A stretch of 64,000 nt of DNA from Ectothiorhodospira shaposhnikovii (lineage in GTDB: Bacteria > Pseudomonadota > Gammaproteobacteria > Ectothiorhodospirales > Ectothiorhodospiraceae). The DNA lies in assembly GCF_022227765.1 (NCBI RefSeq), contig NZ_JAJMLZ010000001.1:186001-250000 (forward strand), given 5' to 3'. The notes beneath the pieces are model-generated. The model did no database searches. It saw only the letters and a list, made by a program, of their open reading frames with translations, and was not told where the DNA came from. A program made the position numbers and the translations under genes. Numbering within the stretch: position 1 is the first letter of the stretch; each line of letters opens with the position of its first letter. This document shows positions 35,938-43,746 of this stretch, in pieces.

Positions 35938-36841
35938 GGTTGCATACTATCCTGGCTGTGCCCTGGAAGGTTCCGCCGGCCCCTACGACAAGTCCACCCG
36001 GGTGCTGGTGAAGGCCCTGGACATGGAGATGGTCAACCTCAAGGACTACAACTGTTGCGGCGCCATGGAAGTGAAGAACATCCATCCCATGCTGCAGACC
36101 TATCTGTCCGCCCGTAACCTGGCCATTGCCGCCGAACAGATGGGGCTGGACACGGTGATGGCCCCCTGCAATGGCTGTTACCACAACCTGAAGAAGGCCG
36201 AATACGAAACCACCACCTCCGAAAAGACCATGGAAACGGTGCAGGACCTGGCCCGCAAGGCGGGTGACCCGGTGTACAAGGGGAACGTGCGCACGGTGCA
36301 TCTGCTGGAGTGGCTGATGGAGGAGAAGGGACCGGAGGGCATCAAGGCGCGGATGAAGAAGAGCCTGAACGGCATCCGCATCGCCAACTACTACGGCTGC
36401 ATGTACACCCGGCCCCGGCAGATCTTTCCGGAGAAGGATCAGGGCCCCGGCTCCGAGTCCACCTACAAGCCCCACTTCATGGATGATCTGCTGGAGGCCG
36501 CCGGCGCCGAGAACATGGATTTCCCGCTGAAGACGGCCTGTTGCGGCGGTGCCCATACCCTGTCGGATTCCGATACCTCCACCCAGCTGGTGCTGAACCT
36601 GTTGCAGGCGGCGGAGGATTCCGGTGCCCAGGTGATCGCCACTGAATGCCCCACCTGTCACTCGGGATTGGAGATGCATCAGGTGCGCGCGGAGACGGAG
36701 TTTGGTATCAAGACCCATGTGAAGATCGTCTACTTCACCCAGTTGCTGGGCCTGTCCCTGGGGTTGTCGCCGCGCAAGCTGGGAGTGCACGAGAATGTCA
36801 GTGATTCCATCGGTTTTCTGAAGGACAAGGGGGTCATTTAA
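35930..36841 (+). CDS. shdrB2: sHdrB2, CCG-domain subunit of the sHdr complex
   Basis: The 303-residue protein is a standard-size HdrB. Both CCG cluster motifs are present: the first as CALEG...NCCGAME...CNGCYHNL, the second as YYGCMYTRP...ACCGGAHTL...CPTCHSGLEMH. These bind two non-cubane [4Fe-4S] clusters that cleave disulfide bonds in methanogen HdrB, and here are thought to act on LbpA-bound sulfur. It follows shdrC2 with an overlap, and lbpA follows 5 bp later. Confidence 0.94.
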   Translation: MAKVAYYPGCALEGSAGPYDKSTRVLVKALDMEMVNLKDYNCCGAMEVKNIHPMLQTYLSARNLAIAAEQMGLDTVMAPCNGCYHNLKKAEYETTTSEKTMETVQDLARKAGDPVYKGNVRTVHLLEWLMEEKGPEGIKARMKKSLNGIRIANYYGCMYTRPRQIFPEKDQGPGSESTYKPHFMDDLLEAAGAENMDFPLKTACCGGAHTLSDSDTSTQLVLNLLQAAEDSGAQVIATECPTCHSGLEMHQVRAETEFGIKTHVKIVYFTQLLGLSLGLSPRKLGVHENVSDSIGFLKDKGVI

Positions 36842-36846
36842 GGTTC

Positions 36847-37287
36847 ATGGAGTGCAACGGCTGCGAATTTCATCCGGATCTTTACTACGACGACGAGTAT
36901 CAGGTGTGGCTGCGTCGGGAGTCCGGAAACATCCTGACCATCGGGATGACCGACCTGTCCCAGGCCATCGCCGGCAAGATCCTGCATGTGCGCGTGCGCC
37001 GGCCGGGCAGCCGTCGCCCCGCCGGCAAGCCGGTGGCCACCATCGAGAGCGGCAAGTGGGCCGGACCCATCCCCAATTTCGTGGACTGCACCATCGTGGC
37101 GGTGAACGAAGCGGTGATGACGACCCCGGCCTTGCTGAACCAGGACCCTTTCGGTGCCTGGATCGCCAAGGTGGAGGTGCATGAACCCCTGGACCAGGCC
37201 CTGGAGCGATTCGTGACCGGGGAGGCGGCGCGGGCAGGTTACCGTGCCCGCGCCGAGCGGGACGACATCCACTGCGGACGGGGATGA
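36847..37287 (+). CDS. lbpA1: Lipoate-binding protein LbpA, copy 1 (GcvH-like)
   Basis: The 146-residue protein is a GcvH-like biotinyl/lipoyl-carrier domain with the target lysine in TIESGKWAGPIP (Lys70), the ESGKW signature of sulfur-oxidation LbpA rather than of glycine-cleavage GcvH. The lipoamide arm carries sulfur intermediates to the sHdr complex. It has three cysteines near the N-terminus/tail (CNGCEF; IHC) that the second copy does not share. The stop overlaps the start of the DsrE-family gene (ATGA). Confidence 0.9.
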   Translation: MECNGCEFHPDLYYDDEYQVWLRRESGNILTIGMTDLSQAIAGKILHVRVRRPGSRRPAGKPVATIESGKWAGPIPNFVDCTIVAVNEAVMTTPALLNQDPFGAWIAKVEVHEPLDQALERFVTGEAARAGYRARAERDDIHCGRG

Positions 37288-37703
37288 GTGTCATGGGGCA
37301 GGCGCCGTCGGCAACCCTGGAGGACGTGGAGGCGGATCAGACCGTGGTCTTCATCATGACCAGCGGCCCATCCACGCCTGCGCGCTGTGCCACCCCCTTC
37401 TATCTGGGGGCGGTACTGGCCTCCATGGATGCCCGGGTGCATGTCTTCTTCACCATGGAGGGGGTCAGGCTGATGCAGTCGGGGGTGGCGGAGTCACTGC
37501 GCGCCATGGAGGGCGGACGCCTCATCATCGATTTCATCCGCGACGCAAAACGGGCCGGGGTGGTGTTGCATGTCTGTGAGCCGGCCATGCCCGGTTACGA
37601 CATGAATCCGGATACCGACCTGATCCCCGAGGTGGACCATGTGGCCCGTGCCAGCGATCTGGCGGACCTGATCCTGGGCTGCGACAAGCTGATCACCTTC
37701 TGA
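37284..37703 (+). CDS. DsrE-family sulfurtransferase (DsrE3-like)
   Basis: The 139-residue protein has the DsrE/F fold signature: VVFIMTSGPSTPARCATPFY, RVHVFFTMEGVRLM and a candidate active Cys in LHVCEPAMPGYDM. DsrE3-type proteins exchange sulfur with TusA in sHdr organisms. Its place between two lbpA genes, overlapping the first by 4 bp, suggests transfer toward LbpA. It is distinct from dsrE2 upstream and lacks the methionine-rich loop. Confidence 0.82.
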   Translation: MSVMGQAPSATLEDVEADQTVVFIMTSGPSTPARCATPFYLGAVLASMDARVHVFFTMEGVRLMQSGVAESLRAMEGGRLIIDFIRDAKRAGVVLHVCEPAMPGYDMNPDTDLIPEVDHVARASDLADLILGCDKLITF

Positions 37704-37806
37704 CCGTGGCAGGCCTTGACCTGCATCACCCAAGGCCGTCGCCGGTGCCGGGATACTGGATATACTAAAACAGGTAATATTCAAATAATCGAAAAAGGAG
37801 ACCATC

Positions 37807-38247
37807 ATGGGCGCAGTCAAGGGCTGTGATCTGCCGGAAGAACTTCACTACAGCATCGACAACAACGTCTGGGTACGCAGGGAGGATGACGGCAACGTGA
37901 CCGTGGGCATGACCGCCTATGCCTGTTCCCTGGCGGGTCAGGTGGTGTCCTACACCCCGAAGAAGGCCGGCAAGGACGTGAAGAAGGACAAGTCCTGCGC
38001 CACCGTGGAGTCCGGCAAGTGGGTGGGCCCCGCCAAGACCCCGATCAGCGGCGAGGTGGTGGCCGTCAATGACGCCGTTTCCGCCAGTCCGGGTCTGATC
38101 AATCAGGACCCCTACGGTCAGGGCTGGCTGGTGAAGATCAAGCCCGCCGACTGGGATGCCGACGCCGTCGACCTCAAGACCGGCGCCGATGCCCTGGCGG
38201 CCTTCCAGGCCAAGATGGATGCGGACGGCTTCAAGGGCTGTGCCTGA
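37807..38247 (+). CDS. lbpA2: Lipoate-binding protein LbpA, copy 2 (GcvH-like)
   Basis: The second 146-residue LbpA has the lipoylation motif TVESGKWVGPAK (Lys71). It differs from copy 1 in an AYACSLAGQVVSYTPKK segment and an acidic C-terminus (DADAVDLKTGADALAAF). It begins after a 103-bp gap with an AT-rich stretch (TATACT at 37761-37766) and a GGAG ribosome-binding site, so it may have its own promoter. Two LbpA forms may serve different partners of the complex or different steps. Confidence 0.92.
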   Translation: MGAVKGCDLPEELHYSIDNNVWVRREDDGNVTVGMTAYACSLAGQVVSYTPKKAGKDVKKDKSCATVESGKWVGPAKTPISGEVVAVNDAVSASPGLINQDPYGQGWLVKIKPADWDADAVDLKTGADALAAFQAKMDADGFKGCA

Positions 38248-38270
38248 TCGTCGGCGACGGCCGACCCAAG

Positions 38271-38293
38271 CCCCTCTCTCCCTGGGAGAGGGG
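38271..38293 (+). terminator. Hairpin between lbpA2 and lipS1
   Basis: CCCCTCTC and GAGAGGGG form an 8-bp stem around a 7-base loop, with no U-run after it. It may separate a highly expressed lbpA transcript from the lipoate-assembly genes by processing or partial termination. A similar C-rich/G-rich pairing occurs at 39485-39506 before the ligase gene. Confidence 0.4.
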
Positions 38294-38325
38294 TTGGACA
38301 GAACCACCGTCAAGCAAGGATTCCC

Positions 38326-39477
38326 ATGACCGACTGGTACCCGCTGGCCGCCCGTATCGAGGCCCTGGAAGATCTGCCCCTGAATCCCGATCTGGTGCGT
38401 CGTTTCCAGGCCCGGCATCCGGCCGATGGGTTGGCCTCGGATGCCCGGATCGATTTCTACACCCCCAGCTTCAAGTCCTACCAGACCACCGAGATCAGCC
38501 GCTGCGCCGGCCATGCCTGGCCCGCGGTGTCCATCACCGGTGCCGACTGCAAGCTGCAGTGCGATCACTGCAAGGCCAAGTTGCTGGAACCCATGATCCC
38601 CGCCCGTTCTCCCGACGCCCTGTGGGCACTGGTGAACCGGCTGGTGGAGGCGGGAGGGCAGGGCATGCTGCTGACCGGCGGCTCCAACCACCGCAACGAG
38701 GTGGAGTACGGCCCCTATTACGACACCATTCGCCGCATCAAGGATGAATTTCCCCAATTTCGCATCGCGCTGCACACGGCCCTGGTGGACGAGGATGCCG
38801 CCCGCTGCATGGCCGAGTCGGGCATCGATGCCGCCATGATGGATGTGATCGGTGCCCAGGAAACCATCACCCAGGTCTACCACCTGCGACGCAGGGTGGA
38901 GGATTTCGAGGCCACCCTGGAGCACTTGGTGAAGACCCCCATGAAGGTGGTGCCTCATATCGTCATGGGGCTGCATTACGGACGCTTTCTGGGGGAGTGG
39001 CATGCCCTGGACATGCTCCGGCGTCATACCCCCGATGCGGTGGTGCTGGTGGTGGTGATGCCGTTTCATGCCAATCCGAAACGGCCTTTCGAGACGCCGG
39101 ATCCGGATGCGGTGGGTCGATTTTTCCTGGATGCCCGTCAGGCCCTGCCGGGGACACCGCTGCTGCTGGGGTGTGCCCGTCCCCCGGGCGAGGTGAAGGC
39201 CATGATCGACAGTTATGCAGTGATGGCGGGCATCAACGGGCTGGCCCATCCGGCCGAAGGCACCGTGGAGCTGGCGGCCCGCCTGGGATACCGGGTCCGC
39301 GTCATCCCCTCCTGCTGTTCCATGGCCGTGGGCGAGGAGGTGCTGGGGGATGAACGGGCCGGTCTGGAATTGGACCTGGAGGCCATCCTTGAGGATGAGC
39401 GTCGGCGCCGGATGCCCCGCGGGCTGGCCGGCATCCCCGTCGTCGCCCAGGCACCGGCCGCCATGGCGCGCTCATGA
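38326..39477 (+). CDS. lipS1: Radical SAM lipoate synthase component LipS1
   Basis: The 383-residue radical SAM protein has the cluster motif CKLQCDHC (Cys75, Cys79, Cys82). LipS1 and LipS2 together insert two sulfurs into an octanoyl chain, a novel two-protein replacement for LipA found next to shdr and lbpA. An additional conserved CC pair lies near the C-terminus (RVIPSCCSMAVGEE), suited to bind the auxiliary cluster that donates sulfur. It stands next to the lipoate ligase and LipS2 genes. A LipA assignment is disfavoured by its size and the absence of the LipA N-terminal cysteine motif. Confidence 0.88.
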   Translation: MTDWYPLAARIEALEDLPLNPDLVRRFQARHPADGLASDARIDFYTPSFKSYQTTEISRCAGHAWPAVSITGADCKLQCDHCKAKLLEPMIPARSPDALWALVNRLVEAGGQGMLLTGGSNHRNEVEYGPYYDTIRRIKDEFPQFRIALHTALVDEDAARCMAESGIDAAMMDVIGAQETITQVYHLRRRVEDFEATLEHLVKTPMKVVPHIVMGLHYGRFLGEWHALDMLRRHTPDAVVLVVVMPFHANPKRPFETPDPDAVGRFFLDARQALPGTPLLLGCARPPGEVKAMIDSYAVMAGINGLAHPAEGTVELAARLGYRVRVIPSCCSMAVGEEVLGDERAGLELDLEAILEDERRRRMPRGLAGIPVVAQAPAAMARS

Positions 39478-39539
39478 TCCCAAGCCACTCTCCCCGGGGT
39501 GAGGGGGGACATCAAGGTCATGCAATGGGAGTTGGAGTG

Positions 39540-40646
39540 ATGTCGGAAAAGATCAATCTCAGAGTCCTGGACACCGGTCTGCGCCGGGCGGCCGAGAACA
39601 TGGCCTTGAACCGGACCCTGCTGGAATGTCATCAGGCGGGAGACAGTCCCCATACCCTGCGCTTTCTGCGCTTTACGCCCTGCGCCCTGGTGGGGTTCCA
39701 TCAGAACGTGGAGCAGGAGTTGCGGGTCGATCACTGCCGGGTCGAGGGCATCGACATCCAGCGGCGCATCACCGGCGGTGGTGCCATCTATTTCGATCCG
39801 GGTCAGATCGGCTGGGAACTGTACGTGGATCGCCGTTTTCTGGGCACCGCCGACATGGGGGAGATAGCCCGCCACATCTGCGAGGCCGCGGCGGACGGCA
39901 TCCGTCGTCTGGGCGTGGATGCCCGCTACCGTCCCCGCAACGACATCGAGGTGGACGGCCGCAAGATCTCCGGCACCGGCGGGGCCTTCGACGGCAACTC
40001 CATCATGTATCAGGGCACCCTGCTCATCGACTTCGACGTGGAACGCATGCTGAGGGTGTTGCGCATCCCGGCGGAAAAACTCTCCGACAAGGCCATTGCC
40101 TCGGCCCGGGAGCGGGTGACGAACCTGCGGGAGCTGCTGGGCGAGCCGCCGCCCCTGGCGCGGGTCCAGTCCGCCTTGGCCGAAGCCTTTGCCGAGGCCT
40201 TCCAGGTGGATCTGGTACCGGCGGATGACCTGAACCCACGGGAGCAGACCCATTTTGCCCAGGCCCTGGCGGAGATCGACAGCGAAGACTGGGTCTACCA
40301 GCGTCATCGCCCGGCGGGGGGCATGCCCCTGCTGGAGGCGGTGCATCGCTGTCCGGGCGGCCTCATGCGGGCCGGGGTGATGCTGGACGAGGCCCGGGAC
40401 ATCATCCGCCAGGTCTGGATCACCGGTGACTTCTTCATGAATCCCCGCCGCATGCTGGTGGATCTGGAGGCGTCCCTCAAGGAGACGCCGGTGGCGGAGC
40501 TGGAAGCGAACATTCATCGTTTCTTCGACGCCTACCGGGTGGAGATGCTGATGCTCTCCCGGGAGGACTTCCTGCAGGTCCTGCGCAAGGCCCTGGACTC
40601 CCGTGACCCGGCATCGACAAGGGCGGGGACCCATGCCGCCGGTTGA
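39540..40646 (+). CDS. slpl(AB): Lipoate-protein ligase for LbpA, sLpl(AB)
   Basis: The 368-residue protein is a lipoate/octanoate:protein ligase: RRITGGGAIYFDPGQ is the substrate-binding motif and GRKISGTGGAFDGN holds the conserved lysine. The extra C-terminal domain (about 245-368) corresponds to the LplB-like part, so the enzyme is the fused type. It probably attaches octanoate or lipoate to LbpA. ATG 39540 has a GGAG ribosome-binding site; the longer upstream frame translates a hairpin. The end overlaps lipT by 14 bp. Confidence 0.88.
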   Translation: MSEKINLRVLDTGLRRAAENMALNRTLLECHQAGDSPHTLRFLRFTPCALVGFHQNVEQELRVDHCRVEGIDIQRRITGGGAIYFDPGQIGWELYVDRRFLGTADMGEIARHICEAAADGIRRLGVDARYRPRNDIEVDGRKISGTGGAFDGNSIMYQGTLLIDFDVERMLRVLRIPAEKLSDKAIASARERVTNLRELLGEPPPLARVQSALAEAFAEAFQVDLVPADDLNPREQTHFAQALAEIDSEDWVYQRHRPAGGMPLLEAVHRCPGGLMRAGVMLDEARDIIRQVWITGDFFMNPRRMLVDLEASLKETPVAELEANIHRFFDAYRVEMLMLSREDFLQVLRKALDSRDPASTRAGTHAAG

Positions 40647-41745
40647 CGTGCTGGTGGTGGGGCTGGGGCCCGGTGGCGGCAGCGCCGCCCGGATCGCGGC
40701 CGAGGGCGGTGTCCGGGTACTGGCGGTGGACCGTCGGGCCGTGGTGGGGGAGCCGGTGCAGTGTGCCGAGTTCATCCCCCTGCCCATGGGGCGTCATGCC
40801 CGGGATGCGTCGGTGTACTGCCAGCCCATCACCGGCATGACCACCTATCTGCCCTCGGGCATGCGTCACGACAGTGACTTTCCCGGGATCATGATTCACC
40901 GCGCGGCCTTTGACCGGGCCATCGCCCGGCGGGCCGAACAGGCCGGCGCCGGACTCTGGACCGGCGCGACCCTGGTGGGGCTGGACCCGGCGGCGCGGGT
41001 GGCCCGGATCCGGCGCGGGAAGGAAACCCATGGCGTCACTTACCGGGTGCTGGTGGCGGCGGATGGCCCCCATTCTCCGGTGGCGGCCCATCTGGGGCTG
41101 CCGGCCCTGGCCACGGTACAGACCCGGCAGTACACCGTGCCGCTGCTCAAGGCCCATCAGGAGACGGACATCTGGCTGTCCAGGGACTATCCCGGGGGTT
41201 ATGCCTGGCTCTTTCCCAAGGGGACGGAAGCCAATCTGGGCCTGGGGATCGACAAGCGCCTGGCTCCGGATCTCAAGGCGCCCCTGGATGCCCTGCATCG
41301 GACGCTGGTGCGGGAAGGGCGGGTCGGGCCGGAGATACTGCGTCGTACCGGTGGGGCCATTCCCGTGGGCGGCATGCGCGAGGCCCTGGTCCATGGGGCG
41401 GTGCTGTTCGTGGGCGATGCGGCGGGCCTGACCCATCCGATCACCGGCGGCGGCATCGCCCCGGCGGTGATCTCCGGCGAGCGGGCCGGGGCGGCGGCGT
41501 TGGCCTGCCTGCGGGGCGAGGACGGGGCCCTGGCCGAGTATGACGAGGAGATCCGCGACCTCTATCAGCCCGGCCTGGACCGGGCCGTGATCCGGCGGCG
41601 GGAACTGATCGCCGCCTGGCGGGCATCGGCACTGGATCAGGACGCCCCCCACCGTCGTGGCTGGATCGCCTTTCCGGAATATTTGCAGGCCGCGAATCAG
41701 GCACACATACACGCACAGACCTCCGAGGAGCGGACACTCACATGA
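40633..41745 (+). CDS. lipT: LipT, FAD-dependent oxidoreductase of the lipoate-assembly cluster
   Basis: The 370-residue flavoprotein has the FAD motif VLVVGLGPGGGSAARIAAEG, a geranylgeranyl-reductase-like core (VLVAADGPHSPVAAHLGL) and the second FAD contact LFVGDAAGLTHPITGGGIAP. In published sHdr-linked lipoate loci, this protein (LipT) is proposed to supply electrons to LipS1/LipS2, but its exact reaction is not settled. The start ATG 40633 lies inside the end of the ligase gene, and the stop overlaps the lipS2 start (ATGA). Confidence 0.83.
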   Translation: MPPVDVLVVGLGPGGGSAARIAAEGGVRVLAVDRRAVVGEPVQCAEFIPLPMGRHARDASVYCQPITGMTTYLPSGMRHDSDFPGIMIHRAAFDRAIARRAEQAGAGLWTGATLVGLDPAARVARIRRGKETHGVTYRVLVAADGPHSPVAAHLGLPALATVQTRQYTVPLLKAHQETDIWLSRDYPGGYAWLFPKGTEANLGLGIDKRLAPDLKAPLDALHRTLVREGRVGPEILRRTGGAIPVGGMREALVHGAVLFVGDAAGLTHPITGGGIAPAVISGERAGAAALACLRGEDGALAEYDEEIRDLYQPGLDRAVIRRRELIAAWRASALDQDAPHRRGWIAFPEYLQAANQAHIHAQTSEERTLT

Positions 41746-42893
41746 GCACTCTCGCCGATACCCGGGACATCCCGGTCAACTTCTATCGTCCCGATCCCTA
41801 CCTCCGGACGCCCAGGATGCGTTCCCCGGAATACGTGCAGATGTCCACCGCCGCCGCCATCACCCTGGGGCTGGTCAAGGGCTGGATGCACCGTACCGGC
41901 TGTACCCATTGTCTCAATCTGCTGGTGACCTATCCGGAAGGCTGCCGGGCCAATTGCAGTTATTGCGGCCTTGCCCGGCATCGGGAGGAGTCCCGCGACT
42001 ATGCCGACCGCAACTTCATCCGGGTGGACTGGCCCACGGCCCGTTACGATGACGTGATCGAGCGCATCCGCAACGGAGCCGATCAGGGACGCTTCGAACG
42101 CATGTGCATTTCCATGATCACCCACCCGGATTCGGACGAGGACACCGCGATCCTGCTGGAAAAATGGGTGAAGGCGGTGCCCCACATCCCGGCCTCCATC
42201 CTGTCCAATCCCACCACCATGGACCGTACCGATCTGGTGCGGTTGCGGGACATCGGTGCCCAGATCTTCACCGTGGCCCTGGACGCCGTCACGCCCGGGG
42301 TCTTCGAGCGCACCCGGGGCGCCGCGGTGGACAGCCCCCATCGCTGGGACACCTACTGGCGGGCCCTGGAGTGGGCCGCCGAGATCTACGGCCCCGAGCG
42401 TTTCGGTGCCCATCTCATCTGCGGCATGGGGGAGACGGAGCAGGAGATGCTGGCGGTCTGTCAGCGCATCCGTGACATGGGTGGGCACAATCATCTGTTT
42501 GCCTTCTTCCCGGAACAGGGTTCCCTGATGGAGGACTGGTCGCCGGTGCCCCGGGACCAGTGGCGGCGGGTGCAGCTGGCCCGTTTCCTGATCGACTACC
42601 GCGGGGTGCGGGTGCAGGACATGCGCTTCAATGGGCAGGGGCAGGTGACCGATTTCGGCCTGGATCGGCAGGAACTGGAGGCCCTGATTGCTTCCGGACG
42701 CCCGTTCCAGACCTCCGGTTGCCCCGGGCATTCCGACGACGAGATCTCGGCCTGCAACCGTCCCTACGGGGATTCGAGTCCCACGGACATCATGTCCTTC
42801 CCGTTTGCCCTGTCGGATCGGGATGTGGCATTCGTGCGCCGCCAGATGGCCGGCGAGGACATCGGTACCTTTGACCACGACGGCGAGGCTTGA
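41742..42893 (+). CDS. lipS2: Radical SAM lipoate synthase component LipS2
   Basis: The 383-residue radical SAM protein has CRANCSYC (Cys68, Cys72, Cys75). An extra CTHC pair (about 54-57) and a C-terminal cysteine segment (TSGCPGHSDDEISACNRPYG) could bind a second cluster. With LipS1 it completes the two-enzyme lipoate synthase. Overlap with lipT and gene order put it in the same operon. The C-terminal segment is unlike biotin synthase, the nearest general family it might otherwise be called. Confidence 0.88.
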   Translation: MSTLADTRDIPVNFYRPDPYLRTPRMRSPEYVQMSTAAAITLGLVKGWMHRTGCTHCLNLLVTYPEGCRANCSYCGLARHREESRDYADRNFIRVDWPTARYDDVIERIRNGADQGRFERMCISMITHPDSDEDTAILLEKWVKAVPHIPASILSNPTTMDRTDLVRLRDIGAQIFTVALDAVTPGVFERTRGAAVDSPHRWDTYWRALEWAAEIYGPERFGAHLICGMGETEQEMLAVCQRIRDMGGHNHLFAFFPEQGSLMEDWSPVPRDQWRRVQLARFLIDYRGVRVQDMRFNGQGQVTDFGLDRQELEALIASGRPFQTSGCPGHSDDEISACNRPYGDSSPTDIMSFPFALSDRDVAFVRRQMAGEDIGTFDHDGEA

Positions 42894-42925
42894 CCTTTTC
42901 TGGAATAAGTCTAGAGTTAAAGCTT

Positions 42926-43294
42926 ATGAAAGAAGTCAGGATTGACCGGGTCAGTGATATCCGCAACGAGCTCAACCGTTACCGGAAGGGCAAGAAGTTC
43001 GATATCCGCCAGTTCAATCAGGTGGCACGCCTGGCCTGGTTGGGCAAGGTGGTGATGCAACCCCTGGACCCGGACGACAAGGATTGCGAATCCTTCCTGC
43101 TCTATGTGGAAGCGCCCGACCCTCTGACGGCACACTGCCTTGAGCCGGATGAGGATCTGGTGGGGCGGATGCACATCGTCGATGGTCAACAGGCCCTGGC
43201 CCTGGTCCAGATCCTCAAACTGGGGATGGAGGAACGGGTCAGGCTATACGAGGAGCTGGCGCACAGTGATTTCTACTTCAGGCACTTTTCGTGA
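42926..43294 (+). CDS. Unknown small protein downstream of lipS2
   Basis: The 122-residue protein (KEVRIDRVSDIRNELNRYRK; ESFLLYVEAPDPLTAHCLEP) has no signal, membrane helix or recognised motif. It is compact, with a mixed charge and one cysteine. Its start, ATG 42926, is 32 bp after lipS2 with only a weak ribosome-binding site, so the gene may be read from the same transcript. Possibly a partner of lipoate or sulfur metabolism; no function can be assigned. Confidence 0.6.
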   Translation: MKEVRIDRVSDIRNELNRYRKGKKFDIRQFNQVARLAWLGKVVMQPLDPDDKDCESFLLYVEAPDPLTAHCLEPDEDLVGRMHIVDGQQALALVQILKLGMEERVRLYEELAHSDFYFRHFS

Positions 43295-43304
43295 ACAGTC
43301 AGGC

Positions 43305-43694
43305 ATGAACCGACCCACCATTCAATCCCGTCTGGATCGCAGGTTCATCGTCATGACATCCCGGGAGTCACTGCTGTCCGACCTGGACATGGTGGCCCCC
43401 ATCGGCTGGACCCGTGTGGTGGCCACGGATCTGGCGGAACTGGGCGACTGGAACGACATCCTGCTGCACCGCTTTGTGCTGCTGGACCTGGATGAGGACG
43501 GTACGTTCGATCCCCTGGACGTGATCCGGACCCTGCGGATGGAGTATCAGATCAACATCCCGGTATTCTGCTTCGGCGGGAACGAGGACCTGCAGGATCA
43601 GATGCGCCTGGCACGGGCAGACCGTTTCTTTACCCGGGACGAGATGCTGGACATGCTGCCCAGGTTCTTCGAGCAATACGGCTGGGGCGGGTAG
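43305..43694 (+). CDS. Unknown protein with receiver-like fold
   Basis: The 129-residue protein looks like a diverged response-regulator receiver: an acidic strand end VLLDLDEDGTFDPLDV at the phosphorylation position, then INIPVFCFGGNEDLQDQ and ADRFFTRDEM where receivers have their Thr/Ser and Lys residues. The canonical Lys is not evident, so signalling by phosphorylation is doubtful. ATG 43305 lies 10 bp after the previous gene; a second ATG at 43353 is possible. A protein-interaction domain is my best guess. Confidence 0.55.
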   Translation: MNRPTIQSRLDRRFIVMTSRESLLSDLDMVAPIGWTRVVATDLAELGDWNDILLHRFVLLDLDEDGTFDPLDVIRTLRMEYQINIPVFCFGGNEDLQDQMRLARADRFFTRDEMLDMLPRFFEQYGWGG

Positions 43695-43746
43695 GGGTCA
43701 ATCACCCCACTCAGGTGTGCTCCCGTACATCCCCAGACGGAGGTCC

